From NCBI GenBank assembly GCA_946811185.2, contig OX328101.1:32472122-32536121 (forward strand): DNA of 64,000 bases, written 5' to 3'. The stretch is from Hippopus hippopus. Taxonomy: Eukaryota > Mollusca > Bivalvia > Cardiida > Cardiidae. The notes beneath the pieces were generated by a model. It did not search any database and was not told the origin of the DNA. It worked only from the letters and a program-made list of their open reading frames with translations. Both the position numbers and the translations under genes were made by a program. Shown here one piece after another: positions 1-10,318 of the stretch (position 1 is its first letter; every line of letters starts with the position of its first letter).

Positions 1-102
1 ATCTTTAAAAGTATGGCGCTCTAACGATTAATTATCTTTAAAGAATGCAATGAAGCAAGAGAAAGGCAATGCATTTCTTGACTAGGAAGACACTGTACTT
101 AC

Positions 103-192
103 AAGAAAATTGCTCTGTTCTTTATAAACATTTCCACAGCTGACAAATGGCCAAATACCACGTTCATAATGATGAAGAAGAAAGCTCCAACC
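103..192 (-). CDS. ABCG2-like exon (TM2 region)
   Basis: Acceptor TTTGATTTCAG precedes the exon and donor GTAAGT follows it. The exon completes the split Arg codon of QNR and reads VGAFFFIIMNVVFGHLSAVE, then MFIKNRAIF. The SAVE motif is conserved in ABCG2 proteins. It ends in phase 2, so the gene continues left of the window. The first 102 bases are intron. Confidence 0.85.
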
Positions 193-2254
193 CTGAAATC
201 AAAAAGTTTCTTGACTGATTGATTGATTGAATGGTATTTCTCACCACTTTCAACACAATTTCAGACAGATCACTGTAACAGCTCACTTATTTATGTATGT
301 CCTGAGTTCCACAAGTACAAGACTATGGCTCTAGACAGTTTTTCCCATGAAAAACCCATAGCTTCAAGTAAGGTTACAGATTGATAATCCTGCAACTTAC
401 AACTGAGCCACAGAGGACCCTCCTCTCCGCCCCTCAGCAAATAATATGTTTGTGTATTTTACAAATTTTTCACTACTTGTGGGTTTTCCAAATCTTTCTC
501 TCATCTAACTTATTTTGTGAAAATCTGGTCTCGGTTCTTTAACCCTTTACCTTACAATCTCATGTTTTAACGTCCCTGAAAAAATAATGTACTGGAAAAG
601 ATTGTGGGAAAAGGAAAAAATGCTGTTCACCAGCATTTTCTCCTACTGTGTTCTCTACTCTTTCACATAAAAACTCTAGAATTTGGGCCACATTTAAATT
701 GTTATCTGCAGAGGCTTTCAATTGACACAGGTCTAAAATTTTGTCGTTCTGTAAAGACTTCAGTGAAAAATTCACTAACTTAAGATATTGTAAATGAAGT
801 AACATACTCTAGGCATAAACAGTGGTAATACCCAACTTGATCTGGCAGTATTATCAAGGCTGATAAGAAGCCTACAAATACATGTACTGACCTGTTCTGA
901 AGTCCTGAGGTACACGAGTCATCAATCTGCCAGTAGATGGCACCAACAACAACACCAAATGTAATCATAGTCAACACCTAGATGAAACAACATTTGTTAG
1001 TGACATATCATGAAAGGTAAAACCCTTTACCACACAATCCAAAATTTCAACAACCCAAAGGAAAGAACTTTTGAAAACATTGTGGGTAAAGGAGAAAATG
1101 CTGGTAGCCAACATTTTCTCCTTTTCCCAGTGTTTTCTTTCCTTTCAAAGACTCACTCCATTATATGAGCAACATCTAATTGTTTGTCTGCAAATTCTTT
1201 CAACTAGTCATATGGCCTAAAGGAACAATAGGATTAAATTCAGACGAATAAAATTGTTAAAATGTATTTGTTTATCATGCTTCGGTAAAAGAGCTCAGTA
1301 ACTCTGTAACATAATAGGATTTGAAACTGATTTGGATCCTGCTTAGTTTTGCCATTGTCTTTTCACGGATATTATTATAGGTATTGCAATAAGATACAGT
1401 TTTCTCTCACCACTGATGATTGTTACCACGTTGGTGATGTGGGAAAGCAGTCAGTGACTTCGTAAGAATACTGTGTTCAAACTGCAGGAAGGCATAAATA
1501 GTTGCACTGGCTGCCATGATTTAACTAATTTATTGTAACAATATAATTATGCATCTTACCTGTAAAATTGATACAGCTGGATTTCTGACCAAATTTTTCA
1601 AAGTTCTCAAACTGCAGTACACAATCTGAAAGAGAAACAAAGGAAGATATACACTGTTGCATCTTTCTTGCAAGACGTTAGTCAAACAGATCATGAACCA
1701 CCTTGTACATACTGTCAGTTTTGTTTGACTGTTTTTGAAGTCTGATCAGCATCTACAATATTCCTGTTTCATCTTTTCAACCCTACACCTTTCTACTGAG
1801 CCACATGACTTATACAAGGACCCTAAAATACTAAATGGTCAGTGCATGTAAACTGGAATTTAGGGTATAGCAGAATACAAGCAAAAATCAACCATCACAG
1901 TTTACATGTCCTATCCCAAATTCTTTTTTTTATAAAATTAATCACTGCAGGAACATTAAAATATAACTGAGCAGCCTGAAGATGATCTAGCAACATACAT
2001 TATAGACCAATTCTCTGACGAGGTTTGCTCAGGTTCACGAAGACAGAGATCAGACCCAAGGCATTATATGTCAAATCTCATACAAAAGATAGTGGGTTAT
2101 TCTACATGTACCAAGAAAAGGAAATTGCTGATAAGCCATTCCTACCTGAGTGAAAATACCAGTAGCATATTCCACCTTTGGTATCACATTGAGTGTGCAG
2201 GACTGAAGTTTTTGTTGGTAATCTTGTTTGATGGGATCTAGCTGGCTTCTCAGT
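103..2254 (-). CDS. ABCG2-like half-transporter, partial (4 exons, transmembrane part)
   Basis: Four exons on the minus strand (2146-2254, 1560-1625, 892-977, 103-192) join in frame to about 117 codons. The spliced reading contains KVEYATGIFTQ, then SLRTLKNLVRNPAVSILQ, then TFGVVVGAIYWQIDDS, then SGLQNRVGAFFF and HLSAVEMFIKNR. This follows human ABCG2 through the end of the linker, TM1, the first loop and TM2 (QNRAG..., SAVELF motifs). Known of the family: ABCG half-transporters carry one N-terminal ATP-binding domain and six TM helices, and dimerise in the plasma membrane to export lipids, sterols or xenobiotics. Here the 3' part runs off the window at position 1. No Walker A, signature or Walker B exons were found to the right, so the 5' part is unseen or missing. 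The first exon shown needs an upstream exon ending in phase 2. Family assignment is firm; orthology to ABCG2 rather than a paralogue is inference. Confidence 0.85.
543..760 (+). repeat. palindromic TTAA MITE copy (intron of ABCG2-like gene)
   Basis: It starts CCCTTTACC directly after TTAA and contains the diverged central palindrome (GGGAAAAGGAAAAAATGCTG / CAGCATTTTCTCC). It ends in the conserved 3' part GTCTAAAATTTTGTCGTT followed by a decayed GTAAAG terminus. It is an old copy with many substitutions. Confidence 0.75.
892..977 (-). CDS. ABCG2-like exon (TM1)
   Basis: Acceptor TTTCATCTAG, donor GTCAGT. It reads VLTMITFGVVVGAIYWQIDD then SCTSGLQNR, with the last Arg codon split by the intron. 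The hydrophobic run matches TM1 of ABCG2-type transporters, and the QNR just after the first loop is a family landmark. Confidence 0.88.
1021..1225 (+). repeat. palindromic TTAA MITE copy
   Basis: It begins AACCCTTTACCACACAATCC and holds the core AAACATTGTGGG...GAGAAAATGCTGG / CCAACATTTTCTCC. The 3' third is degraded. It sits in the intron between the ABCG2-like TM1 exon and the exon before it. Confidence 0.75.
1400..1530 (+). repeat. SINE body fragment, same family as 43031-43334
   Basis: It shares the segment TTCTCTCACCACTGATGATT, then GATGTGGGAAAGCAGTCAGT, then AGAATACTGTG, and a tail close to the body of the SINE at 43.0-43.3 kb. The tRNA-like head is missing, so this is a 5'-truncated copy. 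Confidence 0.6.
1560..1625 (-). CDS. ABCG2-like exon (pre-TM1 helix)
   Basis: Acceptor CTCTTTCAG, donor GTAAGA, 22 whole codons in phase 0. It reads IVYCSLRTLKNLVRNPAVSI then LQ. This matches the conserved connecting segment before TM1 in ABCG2 (pattern S-K/R-x-x-KN-L-x-x-NP-x-x-S-I). Confidence 0.88.
2146..2254 (-). CDS. ABCG2-like exon (linker to membrane domain)
   Basis: Acceptor CCCTCACAG, donor GTAGGA. After one base completing a split codon it reads LRSQLDPIKQDYQQKLQSCT, then LNVIPKVEYATGIFTQ. This corresponds to the poorly conserved linker followed by the conserved VEYATxFxxQ entry to the membrane domain. A 36-nt candidate upstream exon at about 2896-2931 has splice-like borders and a compatible phase, but no recognisable similarity, so I leave it uncalled. 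Confidence 0.8.
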
Positions 2255-2284
2255 CTGTGAGGGAACAAGGGCAAAAGCATAATT

Positions 2285-2545
2285 GAGCCATGCTCTGTGA
2301 AATGGGGGCTTAATGCTTCTGCAAAAACTATCGACCCATGTCAGTCTGCACAATCTGCACAAGCTGACATGGATGGAAATTTTTCCGTATTTGGAAATGA
2401 ACTGCATATCCAAGGACTACACTTCCTCCAGATATAGTCAATTGTTTGACTAAATGGATTTTATTGAACCACAATTATGACATGACATGCTTGATATAAT
2501 GCATCACCAAGATGCATTGAGCTCCCTTTTGCCAGAGCATGGCTC
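2285..2545. repeat. MITE with 13-bp terminal inverted repeats
   Basis: GAGCCATGCTCTG at 2285-2297 is exactly inverted as CAGAGCATGGCTC at 2533-2545. No coding capacity is visible. A shorter, more diverged relative lies at 41300-41418 (GCCATGCTCTG...CTAGAGTGGCGC). Both share a downstream GGGGG-TTAATGC motif, so this is a dispersed family. Confidence 0.7.
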
Positions 2546-2659
2546 ATATTATAAATATTCAGAGATTTAAATACATGTAAGTGATCATTACCAAATGACA
2601 AAATTGCAAACTATCTAAAAACGAAAGCATTTGTAAAACACGAATTCAGTATTGATCAG

Positions 2660-2813
2660 ATGGTAAGATTTGTCTGTGATAGGACAGAAAACATTCTGGG
2701 AAAAAGAGAAAATGCTGGTCACCAGCATTTTCTCCATTTCCCACAATGTTTTAAAAAAGCTTCTTTCTCAGGGTCTCTAAAACTTGGGACGAAATGGTAA
2801 AAGGTAAATTTTG
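2660..2813 (-). repeat. palindromic TTAA MITE copy, inverted and truncated
   Basis: It contains the core GAAAACATTCTGGGAAAAAG / CTCCATTTCCCACAATGTTT and ends GGACGAAATGGTAAAAGG, the reverse orientation of the family. The distal half is missing. Confidence 0.7.
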
Positions 2814-3376
2814 TGGTGTTCTATAATGCTTTCAACACTACTTTGGTCATGTCACAGTGGCAGTCCATTATTCATGTGATTTCCTGGGTTTTACCTGTAC
2901 TGAGCCAGACACACTGTGCTCTTGTTTTTCCTGAAACATTATCTCTGTGATGAGATCAAAGTTGTATCAATGAAGTAAATTTCAACGAGCACTGCAAACA
3001 AACTTTTTACTACAGAATTATGCCTAGGTCACAAATAAAATGGGCGCCGGACGATTTCTTCCAACTTCGCCGATTCAAAGATTTGAGACATCGTCTGGGC
3101 GCCGTACAATTTTAAGACATTTTGTTCAAGCAGTCACAAATCAAACGGGCACCAGACGGCAGTTCCTTCGGAAATGCCGTGCGTGCGCTTTTCAGTTCAG
3201 AAAGGCACCAGGCTGCGACCGGACGGACATCGGGCAGTGACAAGATGGCGCCCGTACAGACATCTTTCGGACTTTGGGCCGCTGTCCGGCTACTGTCCGG
3301 TCACCGAGGGGTTGCTGTACGAATTATGCTATCATTTGCGGTCAACCATTCCATAGACACAGACGTTTAAATTGTA

Positions 3377-3538
3377 TCACTGAGAATATTGAATAATGCC
3401 TATGTGGCCTCTCCCAGCACTCTCCTGATCGTAAACAGCAGCAGCTGCTATTAAAGCTCTCTGCCTTCGGCAAGCAGCTTGCAATCTCTCTTGATGAAGG
3501 AGAAGATTCAACAGATTTTGTGACGGTATAGGTGCCAT
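3377..3538 (-). CDS. orphan 53-residue ORF, possibly PIF/Harbinger-type N-terminus
   Basis: It opens with ATG and runs to TGA: MAPIPSQNLLNLLLHQERLQ followed by AACRRQRALIAAAAVYDQES. The Leu-rich helix, an RRQR cluster and an Ala/Ile run resemble the start of HARBI1-like transposases of molluscs, but no DDE domain follows. It lies beside a GC- and CpG-rich stretch (3030-3340) with repeated GGGCGCC/GGCGCCC motifs. It could be the remains of a deleted transposon or a first exon of an unrecognised gene. The assignment is inference from composition only. Confidence 0.3.
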   Translation of the reverse strand: MAPIPSQNLLNLLLHQERLQAACRRQRALIAAAAVYDQESAGRGHIGIIQYSQ

Positions 3539-4097
3539 CTTCACTTTAGAACTGATGAACTGATGAGGTTAGATATCAATATACACTTGTATAATATAAT
3601 GATTATGTCGCCAAAGTTTATGTTTGCCATCCGGTCTCAATCCAGAAAAAAATCACAAAATCAATATTTTTGACTGGGGCATTAACTAGAGCTATTGGCA
3701 CAGGTAAATGGAATGTTTATCGTAACTGGGTCATGCACGAGATTTTTACTGATCTTTCATTCTTTGTTCAAGCAGATCTCACAGGAGGGTTTTTTGCGAA
3801 GGATATTCGAAATTGAGCATTTTTTTTTTTTTTTAATTTTTTTATTTTTTATTTTTTTTTTTAATGAAAATAACAATATCGCTGAATAAATTGGGGAAAA
3901 ACTATGATAATTCTACACGTGTAGAATTTGATAGAAAATCGGAGGGCGGGAAAGACAACATTCAAAAGCATGAACACGCTCGGATCAGAAAAGGCTAGAT
4001 CTCGAAGGAAACCAAAGCAAGATCAATTCACCACGCTACTAAATGTATTACCAATCATAAAAATCTACATCAGATATAGAATGAATGACAAACTTAC

Positions 4098-4207
4098 TTT
4101 GTTTTCCCAAAATGAAATGTAATTTCTTTGTCCTGGCCAGCGATCAACGATCCCTGGCCTTGCACAACCACCTCGACGCAGTGTCACGTGACCGGTTTTG
4201 ATTGGTT
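4098..4207 (-). promoter_or_regulatory. candidate promoter and untranslated first exon with CLEAR-type E-box
   Basis: On the minus strand an AACCAAT box (4201-4207) is followed about 10 bp on by the palindrome GTCACGTGAC (4183-4192), the ideal E-box bound by TFEB/MITF/USF-type bHLH-Zip factors. About 80 bp further is a perfect GTAAGT donor with exon end at 4098. No ATG lies between, so it would be a 5'UTR exon. The next minus-strand exons are those of the ABCG2-like gene. Linkage to that gene is inference. Confidence 0.3.
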
Positions 4208-5252
4208 AATTAGAAAATGCACTGAAAAGCAATGAAAATTTTCACCAAAACAAATTTGATATTGAAATACAATTACGGTTCCGATGCTTTAGATTGATCT
4301 TATTTCTGACATTTCCTTTCGCTGTCAAAGGCTACCCCCATTTGGCACTCGTCAAAACTCGGCTAATTCCGTAAATAGGCCTACAACTGACATGCTTTAT
4401 ATGTTCATCTACTCGTATACAGATTAAATTTCTATAAATTGACATGCTTTATCTAATCAGAAACGGGGGGATGGGGGTAAAACGGGTGGAGGAAATGGGG
4501 GGGGGGGATCTAAAGATGGTTAAAATATCATTTACAACATGAGAAAATATTTCTCGTGTCCTTATTCAAAGCATTTGCAGACGACAAGTAAAGCCTGTAC
4601 CAAACAACCTCGTGGTTTCACGGCCCGAGGGGAAAAGGGCCTTAGAAAATGATGGTAACCATCTAACAGCGAAAGGAACTTCCTTTCGCGATAGGATCGA
4701 GGATAACGTCTATTCAGCCGCCCACCCGGCAGTGCAATATCGAGATCAAAGGAACATCGAGTTAACCCATCATCCATTTTCGTAAAGAATAATATGACAC
4801 CTATTTCTCTTTAAAACTTAAAAGATAATGGAATATAAGTATTTTGTGAAGGGAGAATGAAAGGGTTAAAATTTGAACTGAAGCTACATTCCTTATTTTT
4901 ATGATCTAAACTCTGACATAATTTAACGTTACAGTTATAATATCCGTTTGAAGGGGAATGAATAAAAGTGCAACAAACGGAAGGTTCGATGATTCTTTTG
5001 AGATCGGGTTTGTACATGATTTCAGTAAATTGACTTTCGCTGCCTCCTTACGTGGGGCATTGATAAAGTAATAATCTGTCATTTTTTAAAAAATATCATT
5101 ATTCGACGCCTTTCGGGCAAGTGTTACAGGGACCTACATAGAAAGAGTGGAATCTCCTCTACACATACATGCATGAAGAACTTGGGGTAAGCTTACACAG
5201 AGAATTAAACTTTCACTTGAAAGTACTTTTATTATGGACACTGCGATTCAAA
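4208..5252. other. no gene recognised
   Basis: The stretch contains a short G-run around 4500-4508 and a few open frames without family features. I see no exon, RNA gene or clear repeat in it. Confidence 0.5.
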
Positions 5253-6291
5253 ATGGCAGACATAATGTTCAGTTTTCAGGATGATCAAAGAGCGTACTGC
5301 CAATTTCGCGCATGATTGCTTGGTTTTTCTGCGCCTGATATTAAGTCCGAATTAGACAAAGTTTATGGATATAGTGCACTATCATATGCCACAGTTAGAA
5401 GATGGGGCCGGTTGTTTAAATCCGATTCTAGAACGGATATCAAAGATGAGCCTCTATTTGGCTGTCCCGCAACAGCAACACCTGGAAGTGATGTTGCTGC
5501 AGTGATTTAAGCAGCTGTAGAGGAAGATGTCCGATACATGATGGAGGAGATCAGTCAATTATATAGCATTAATTCGTCACCTGTTTTTCATATTCTGACT
5601 GATCCTTTTAACCTACATAAGGTTACCCCACCTTCTTTCTAATGACTAAAAGAGTGGTGCGTGTTAACTGCAACACATCTGCTCTATAGATAGGTACGAT
5701 AATGCTGACCAAAAACGCATGAATGAAATTGTGACTGGTGATGAAACATGTAATAATTTTTATGAGCCAGGGGGCAAGGAAAAAACAAGTGTGAATCTGT
5801 GAAAATGACGAAAGACCCCAAGTTGCGCGTAGAGCTCGCACCATGCCTCACCATGTATGCAATATTTTTTTAATGCCAGGGAATCATATGTTTTATTGCA
5901 AGGGAATTGTAGCTACAGTCCATGTACCAGAAGGAAGGAGTGTCACAGGAGCCTTTTGCTGAGATTTTGTTCTTTCGGTAGTTCAGTGTTGAGCACTATG
6001 ATTCAGCCCGTCAAAGTATCAGCGTGCGCGGAATCAAGCTCCTCCGTGAGAATGCACCCGCTCACAAATCAGCCGTGGTCCTTTCTTACCTTAGCAACAA
6101 AAGTATTGTAAGTTTACCACATCTTTCATCTAGCCTTGATCTCGTTTCATGTCAGTTTTGTATCAATCCATACGTTAAAAAACTACATGAAAGGTCGCCA
6201 CTTTGAATCTCGTCATGACGTCGGCAGAGCGCTTTTCCAGTGCCTCAACACCATACTCAAAGATGCCCTCTGCAATGCATTTTCCGAGTAG
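5253..6291 (+). pseudogene. mariner transposase pseudogene
   Basis: A decayed mariner transposase. The N-terminal helix-turn-helix is visible as FSAPDIKSELDKVYGYSALS then YATVRRWGRLFKSDSR. The C-terminal catalytic part contains LLRENAPAHKSAVVLSYLSN (normally HDNAPAH, carrying the second Asp), followed by SRHDVGRALFQCLN. At least three in-frame stops (for example before LGFSAPD and after DVAAVI) and several frame changes break it, so it cannot make transposase. A 3' terminal repeat ending TCCCTCGTA lies near 6431; the left terminus is eroded. Confidence 0.8.
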
Positions 6292-6449
6292 ATATGGTGT
6301 CGCAAAATGTGCACATGAGTAAAGGAGGTATACTTTCAAGGGTTGCACTAACCATTTACACAGAAATATTCCGACAACAACTACAGCTACAGCGCAACAC
6401 TGATTAATACTTTTTAAATGTCCCTCGTAGAGACACTGAACGGATTCTG

Positions 6450-6670
6450 ACCCTTTACTGAATAATCCCGAGTTTTAATGACCCTGGGAACGAGGGAGTC
6501 CTGAAAAATATTGAAAAAGGAGGAAACGCTCGTGACCCGCATTTTCTACTTTTCCCCAAATATTACTTTTTAAAGACCATTTCAACCGTTTGATCCACGT
6601 TTAATCTGTCGGCTTCAAATGCTTTGGATTTGGACAAGTGCTAAGTTTTGCGTTTGGTAAAAGGTTTTAA
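6450..6670 (+). repeat. palindromic TTAA MITE copy, diverged
   Basis: It begins ACCCTTTACTGAATAATCCC and ends TTTGGTAAAAGGTTTTAA. The central palindrome is degraded (GAAAAAGGAGGAAACGCTCG / CGCATTTTCTACTTTTCCCC). The family 3' part (TTCAAATGCTTTGGATTTGG) is retained. Confidence 0.65.
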
Positions 6671-6817
6671 TAGAATAAGATTTCACTCGCTTCTTTTCAA
6701 GATTCACTATCGTAAATCATGGAAAAAAAGGAGAGATGAAGAAAAGAACAGTAGAAGTGCCATAGTGTTTTTTTCCCTATTTTATCATGGATCTGATTGT
6801 TCAGTTCATGTTTGCCG

Positions 6818-6860
6818 AACCCGGTAGCTAAGCTGGTAACGTACAGGGCCTGGGTTCAAG
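6818..6860 (+). repeat. tRNA-derived SINE head fragment
   Basis: It shows an A-box-like TAGCTAAGCTGGTAAC and a B-box-like GGGTTCAAG, but the distance between them is too short for a tRNA. It is probably a deleted SINE head, not a tRNA gene. Confidence 0.35.
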
Positions 6861-7059
6861 AAAAAACTTATGTCCCTTATTTTACGCAAATCCAAAAAAG
6901 GTCCCGGGTTCTGACTTAAGTAGTGTTCGTTACTTGAGATGTATTTCGGTAACATTAACAGACTGTGGTAAGGTTCTCAAATCCCAGGGTGACACAATGT
7001 TTCAGGCTCAACCAAGCAGTATAAATGGACTTAAGTAAAATTAACAGACTTAAGTCCAT

Positions 7060-7091
<32 letters not shown>

Positions 7092-8518
7092 CAAACTCAA
7101 CTTGAGTCAGAAAGTAAGTCTGTTTGCTGATGTGAGTAAAATAAGAGACTTATTTTTTTTTTTCGTGAAACGGGGCCCAGGGCTTGAAACGCTGGAAACG
7201 TTTGTTCGATGTACATATTTATATAAAATTACCAAAGTGATAATATTTTGTAATCTAAAAAGAGAAATGGATAGTACATACTCGTACATGTAGCTGGGTG
7301 TTCCTTTGATCTCGGTGTTTCACGGCCAAAGTGGGTTACTTGCAAAAGCGCTGCACTATGTACATGCTAGACGCAGATTAGTTAACACAGACGTGTCATA
7401 ATAAAGTGTCTCCTTTTCCATCTTATGTTGATCATTTGTACATATAGGATTCGGAATTATTAAAATCTGTCAGAGGGTAAGTCCATTCTAAATTCGCAGC
7501 CAAGTGATGCATTTATTCTGTCCGCACACATTTTGTTTTTAAATGCAATATTATAGATCTCTGTTTTAAAATAACTGCATATTGGAATTCATTTTTTTTC
7601 CCAACTCTTGCCTTGCAAAACCAAGGCAGCCTGCGAGAAATGTATTATTTCTATCTCAGGGCTTCTTTTTGGTCAGTAAATAATGTAGTCTGCATGCGAA
7701 AATCACGTTTTTATTTTGTCTCTTCGAAAATGATAGTTGATGCAACTACTGGCACTGCAGATATATTTGCATAATTATGGCGTTATCATGATGTGGTTAT
7801 TTAATTCATAACTGCAACAAGTTTAGGCATTTTGCAAATGCCCGAGAAATCCAACACAATATTCCCTGAACAAATCTAACGTTCGCTAACAGCGTCCGAT
7901 AAAGAGCAGGTCAGACTTGTTGAGGTTACCTTTGTTGACACCGAGAAATAATTTCTTTGAGCGAGATGTTGAATTATCTGGCGCTAGGTGGCATTTTTCA
8001 AATACAAACCTATCTGGTTTTGGCGTTCTCGGTACAGGACCGGACTACCTTTCAAAACGGCAACCATTACTTAGAATTTCAAAATAATAATAACGATTTC
8101 TCAACAAAACGCTACCTGGTACGATTTATCTAGCGGTGGTTGACTAGCATGTAACCTATGCACCAGTCATTTATAAACACAGCCCCTATAAGCTCGAGAA
8201 ACAGCCCCAGTATGAGCCCAGCATATTCGGGACGTTATTTTTGTTGTCAAACCCTGTAAGCGTAAATCGCGGTTTTTTCTATGTCTATGTTTAGAACTGT
8301 ATGCAAAGATTTTCGGTAAAAAGTGGTATTTTTTTTTTAGTTTTTTTTCCGTGTAAAAGTATCGTATTTCTACGAAATTTGGAGCGATAACTAGGCTTGA
8401 TTTTACCACATGTTTATTGTTAAAAGCCATTTTTCGCCTGCTACTTTTTTAGTGTCAGAGTAGTTCTGTTTACGGACAGCGTAGTAATATTTATCCTGTT
8501 TAGGATAGTGATGCGTCA
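6861..8518. other. no gene recognised; A-rich simple sequence near 7060-7100
   Basis: Apart from a run of A and AAAC repeats around 7060-7096 and T-runs near 7150 and 8330-8350, I see nothing assignable. Open frames in both directions at 7102-7293 are low-complexity coincidences. Confidence 0.45.
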
Positions 8519-8520
8519 TA

Positions 8521-9076
8521 CGAGGGAGGGCCAGAAAGTTCATAGAACAGCGTATTGGGTCGAGCGTAACACAACATTTCTTTCTGTATTTTGACAACAC
8601 AACATATCACCACTTTGAACATATCAAGTTCACTTGTCACAACATATTTGTGTGATTCTCGGAGGTATTGCAAGTTACTGACCATCAAGCAATGATGGAA
8701 AATCAAAATGTTGAGTTTAGGACACAAGTCAAGGATTGCACAAGCTGCTATTCGCGAATGTAAGTTTGAACAACTAAATCACCCACCCTACAGTCCAGAT
8801 CTGGCCCCCAGTGATTATTACCTATTTAGAAATTTGAAATCCCATTTGCGGGGAACCAGATTTCGTGATGATGATGAACTTAAGGCTGCCACAGAGGCAT
8901 GGTTTGAGGACCAAACCGAAGACTTCTATTTCAAGGGTATAGACAGTCTGAAAGAAAAGTGGGCAAAGTGCATCGAAGTAAATGGGGACTATACTGAAAA
9001 ACAATAATACAACACATGTATATAGTCTGCTGCTGAAATATATACCTCGTTCTACGAACTTTCTGACTCCCCCTCG
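8521..9076 (+). mobile_element. internally deleted mariner element with intact ends
   Basis: It is flanked by TA (8519-8520 and 9077-9078), the mariner target duplication. The left end CGAGGGAGGGCCAGAAAGTT and the right end, read inverted as CGAGGGGGAGTCAGAAAGTT, form terminal repeats of about 28 bp. At 556 bp it is under half the usual 1.3 kb. It keeps a transposase start (ATGGAAAATCAAAATGTTGA at 8695) and then the C-terminal third, so the middle with the first catalytic Asp is deleted. It could move only with a transposase supplied elsewhere. Confidence 0.88.
8708..9007 (+). pseudogene. mariner transposase C-terminal fragment
   Basis: The frame includes LNHPPYSPDLAPSDYYLFRN, which holds the mariner YSPDLAPSDYxLF signature with the third catalytic Asp. 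It then reads KSHLRGTRFRDDDELKAATE and closes with KWAKCIEVNGDYTEKQ, the usual end of mariner proteins. The preceding start codon at 8695 is in another frame, so the fragment is not joined in frame to it. This final third looks undamaged, pointing to a fairly young deletion. Confidence 0.85.
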
Positions 9077-9584
9077 TAGTAGACGGGTCAAATCTCCGAA
9101 GAATATGACATCTGCAGACAACGCGATATATTGCGGGTTGCGGTTTTGAAAAGTTACCTGGATAACGAAAATCACGAATAGGAACGATATTGTACAGCGA
9201 TACTAAACCACAAGTTTTTTCGATCAAAAGTTCTTAAATTCAATTTGTAAATTTCATCAAAATCAAGGAAATATTAAGTGTGACAAAGAAATCTCTCTTT
9301 AATTAATTCAACCCATATTTCATAGCAAACAATCTTCCTTTCGTGGATGTGACCCTTCTTTTGCGAAAGAAGTTCCCCTTAGCTGCTCAGCTTTTCCAAG
9401 ATACCCCCTCCCCCATACTGGACCGAATTTTTGTAAGATTGTTCAGATTAGTCTATGTCCACCATCAATGCATAAATTACTTTTTGTTCTTTAATCAAAA
9501 ATGGTAATTAAATGGATGCTATTTCATTATTCATTCCTTCCCCATATGACAAGGATTAGGCTCTTTAAATGTAGCTGCAGACAA

Positions 9585-9737
9585 CAACTTAGAAACTGAT
9601 ACAAATGAGCTGAAGTTCACTCTTATGATTTAAAACAATCTTGGAACAGGAGAAAATACTGTCTACCAGAATTTTGTCCTTATCCCATGATGCTTTCAAT
9701 TGCCTATTTCCTTCAGGGTTATTAACCCTGGTCCTGC
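9585..9737 (-). repeat. palindromic TTAA MITE copy, diverged
   Basis: It contains AAAACAATCTTGGAACAGGA and GAAAATACTGTCTACCAGAA in the position of the palindrome, and CTTCAGGGTTATTAACCCTG near the end. It is weak but recognisable. The flanking 9079-9584 and 9738-10090 hold nothing else I can name. Confidence 0.5.
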
Positions 9738-10097
9738 TGAATAACTCAAATGATACCTTTAAGTCGATAGTAAATCCCAAAGGTTGTTATTTCAAGGTAA
9801 TTTTGAGGATGATAAATATCTCCTTATCGGACAGTTCTGTGCAGTCTGATCTTGATATACACTGTCCGCAAAAGGTGAGTGAGTCGCGCTTAGCAGCCTA
9901 AGGGTTAACATGAGTGTTCAGTAAAGTGTTAAAATAAACCCCAATCAAACTTTTCTCCAGATCCAGATGTCAGATGCCAAGGAAACCTGACATGGATCCA
10001 TAATTATGTTGTATACTGGTCTATCCCACAGATTGATATAAATGTATAGCTTGTGTTTGTATAAGGGTACACTTATCTGTCTTGCTATAGAGCTAGC

Positions 10098-10166
10098 TTT
10101 TGTAGCAATGTGGTAGAGCGTTTGCCTACGGAGTTTGGACCTGAAAGTTCTAGGTTTAATCCCAGC
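10098..10166 (+). repeat. tRNA-like SINE head
   Basis: A-box-like GTAGCAATGTGGTAGAGCG and B-box-like AGGTTTAATCCC lie 35 nt apart, close to tRNA spacing. Flanks do not pair into an acceptor stem, so it is read as a tRNA-derived SINE promoter and not as a tRNA gene. Confidence 0.45.
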
Positions 10167-10318
10167 CTTTGGGGCTATTTAACAGAACTGTTACAGATAC
10201 ATGTAGTCAGTATTCAGAATACCTTACGGTTTGTCCAAACATGGCCTATATATGACCCTTGAATTTTATGTCATACAAAGTTAAATTGGGAGAATTTTTG
10301 AGGATTTTTCTTTTTTTA

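Noticed and set aside
2102..2413. 103-residue minus-strand open frame over the ABCG2-like linker exon
   Set aside because: Wrong frame; only the frame reading VEYATGIFTQ continues in phase into the next exons.
2896..2931. 36-nt candidate exon upstream of the ABCG2-like exons
   Set aside because: Has acceptor- and donor-like borders and compatible phase, but no similarity to the ABCG linker and too short to support.
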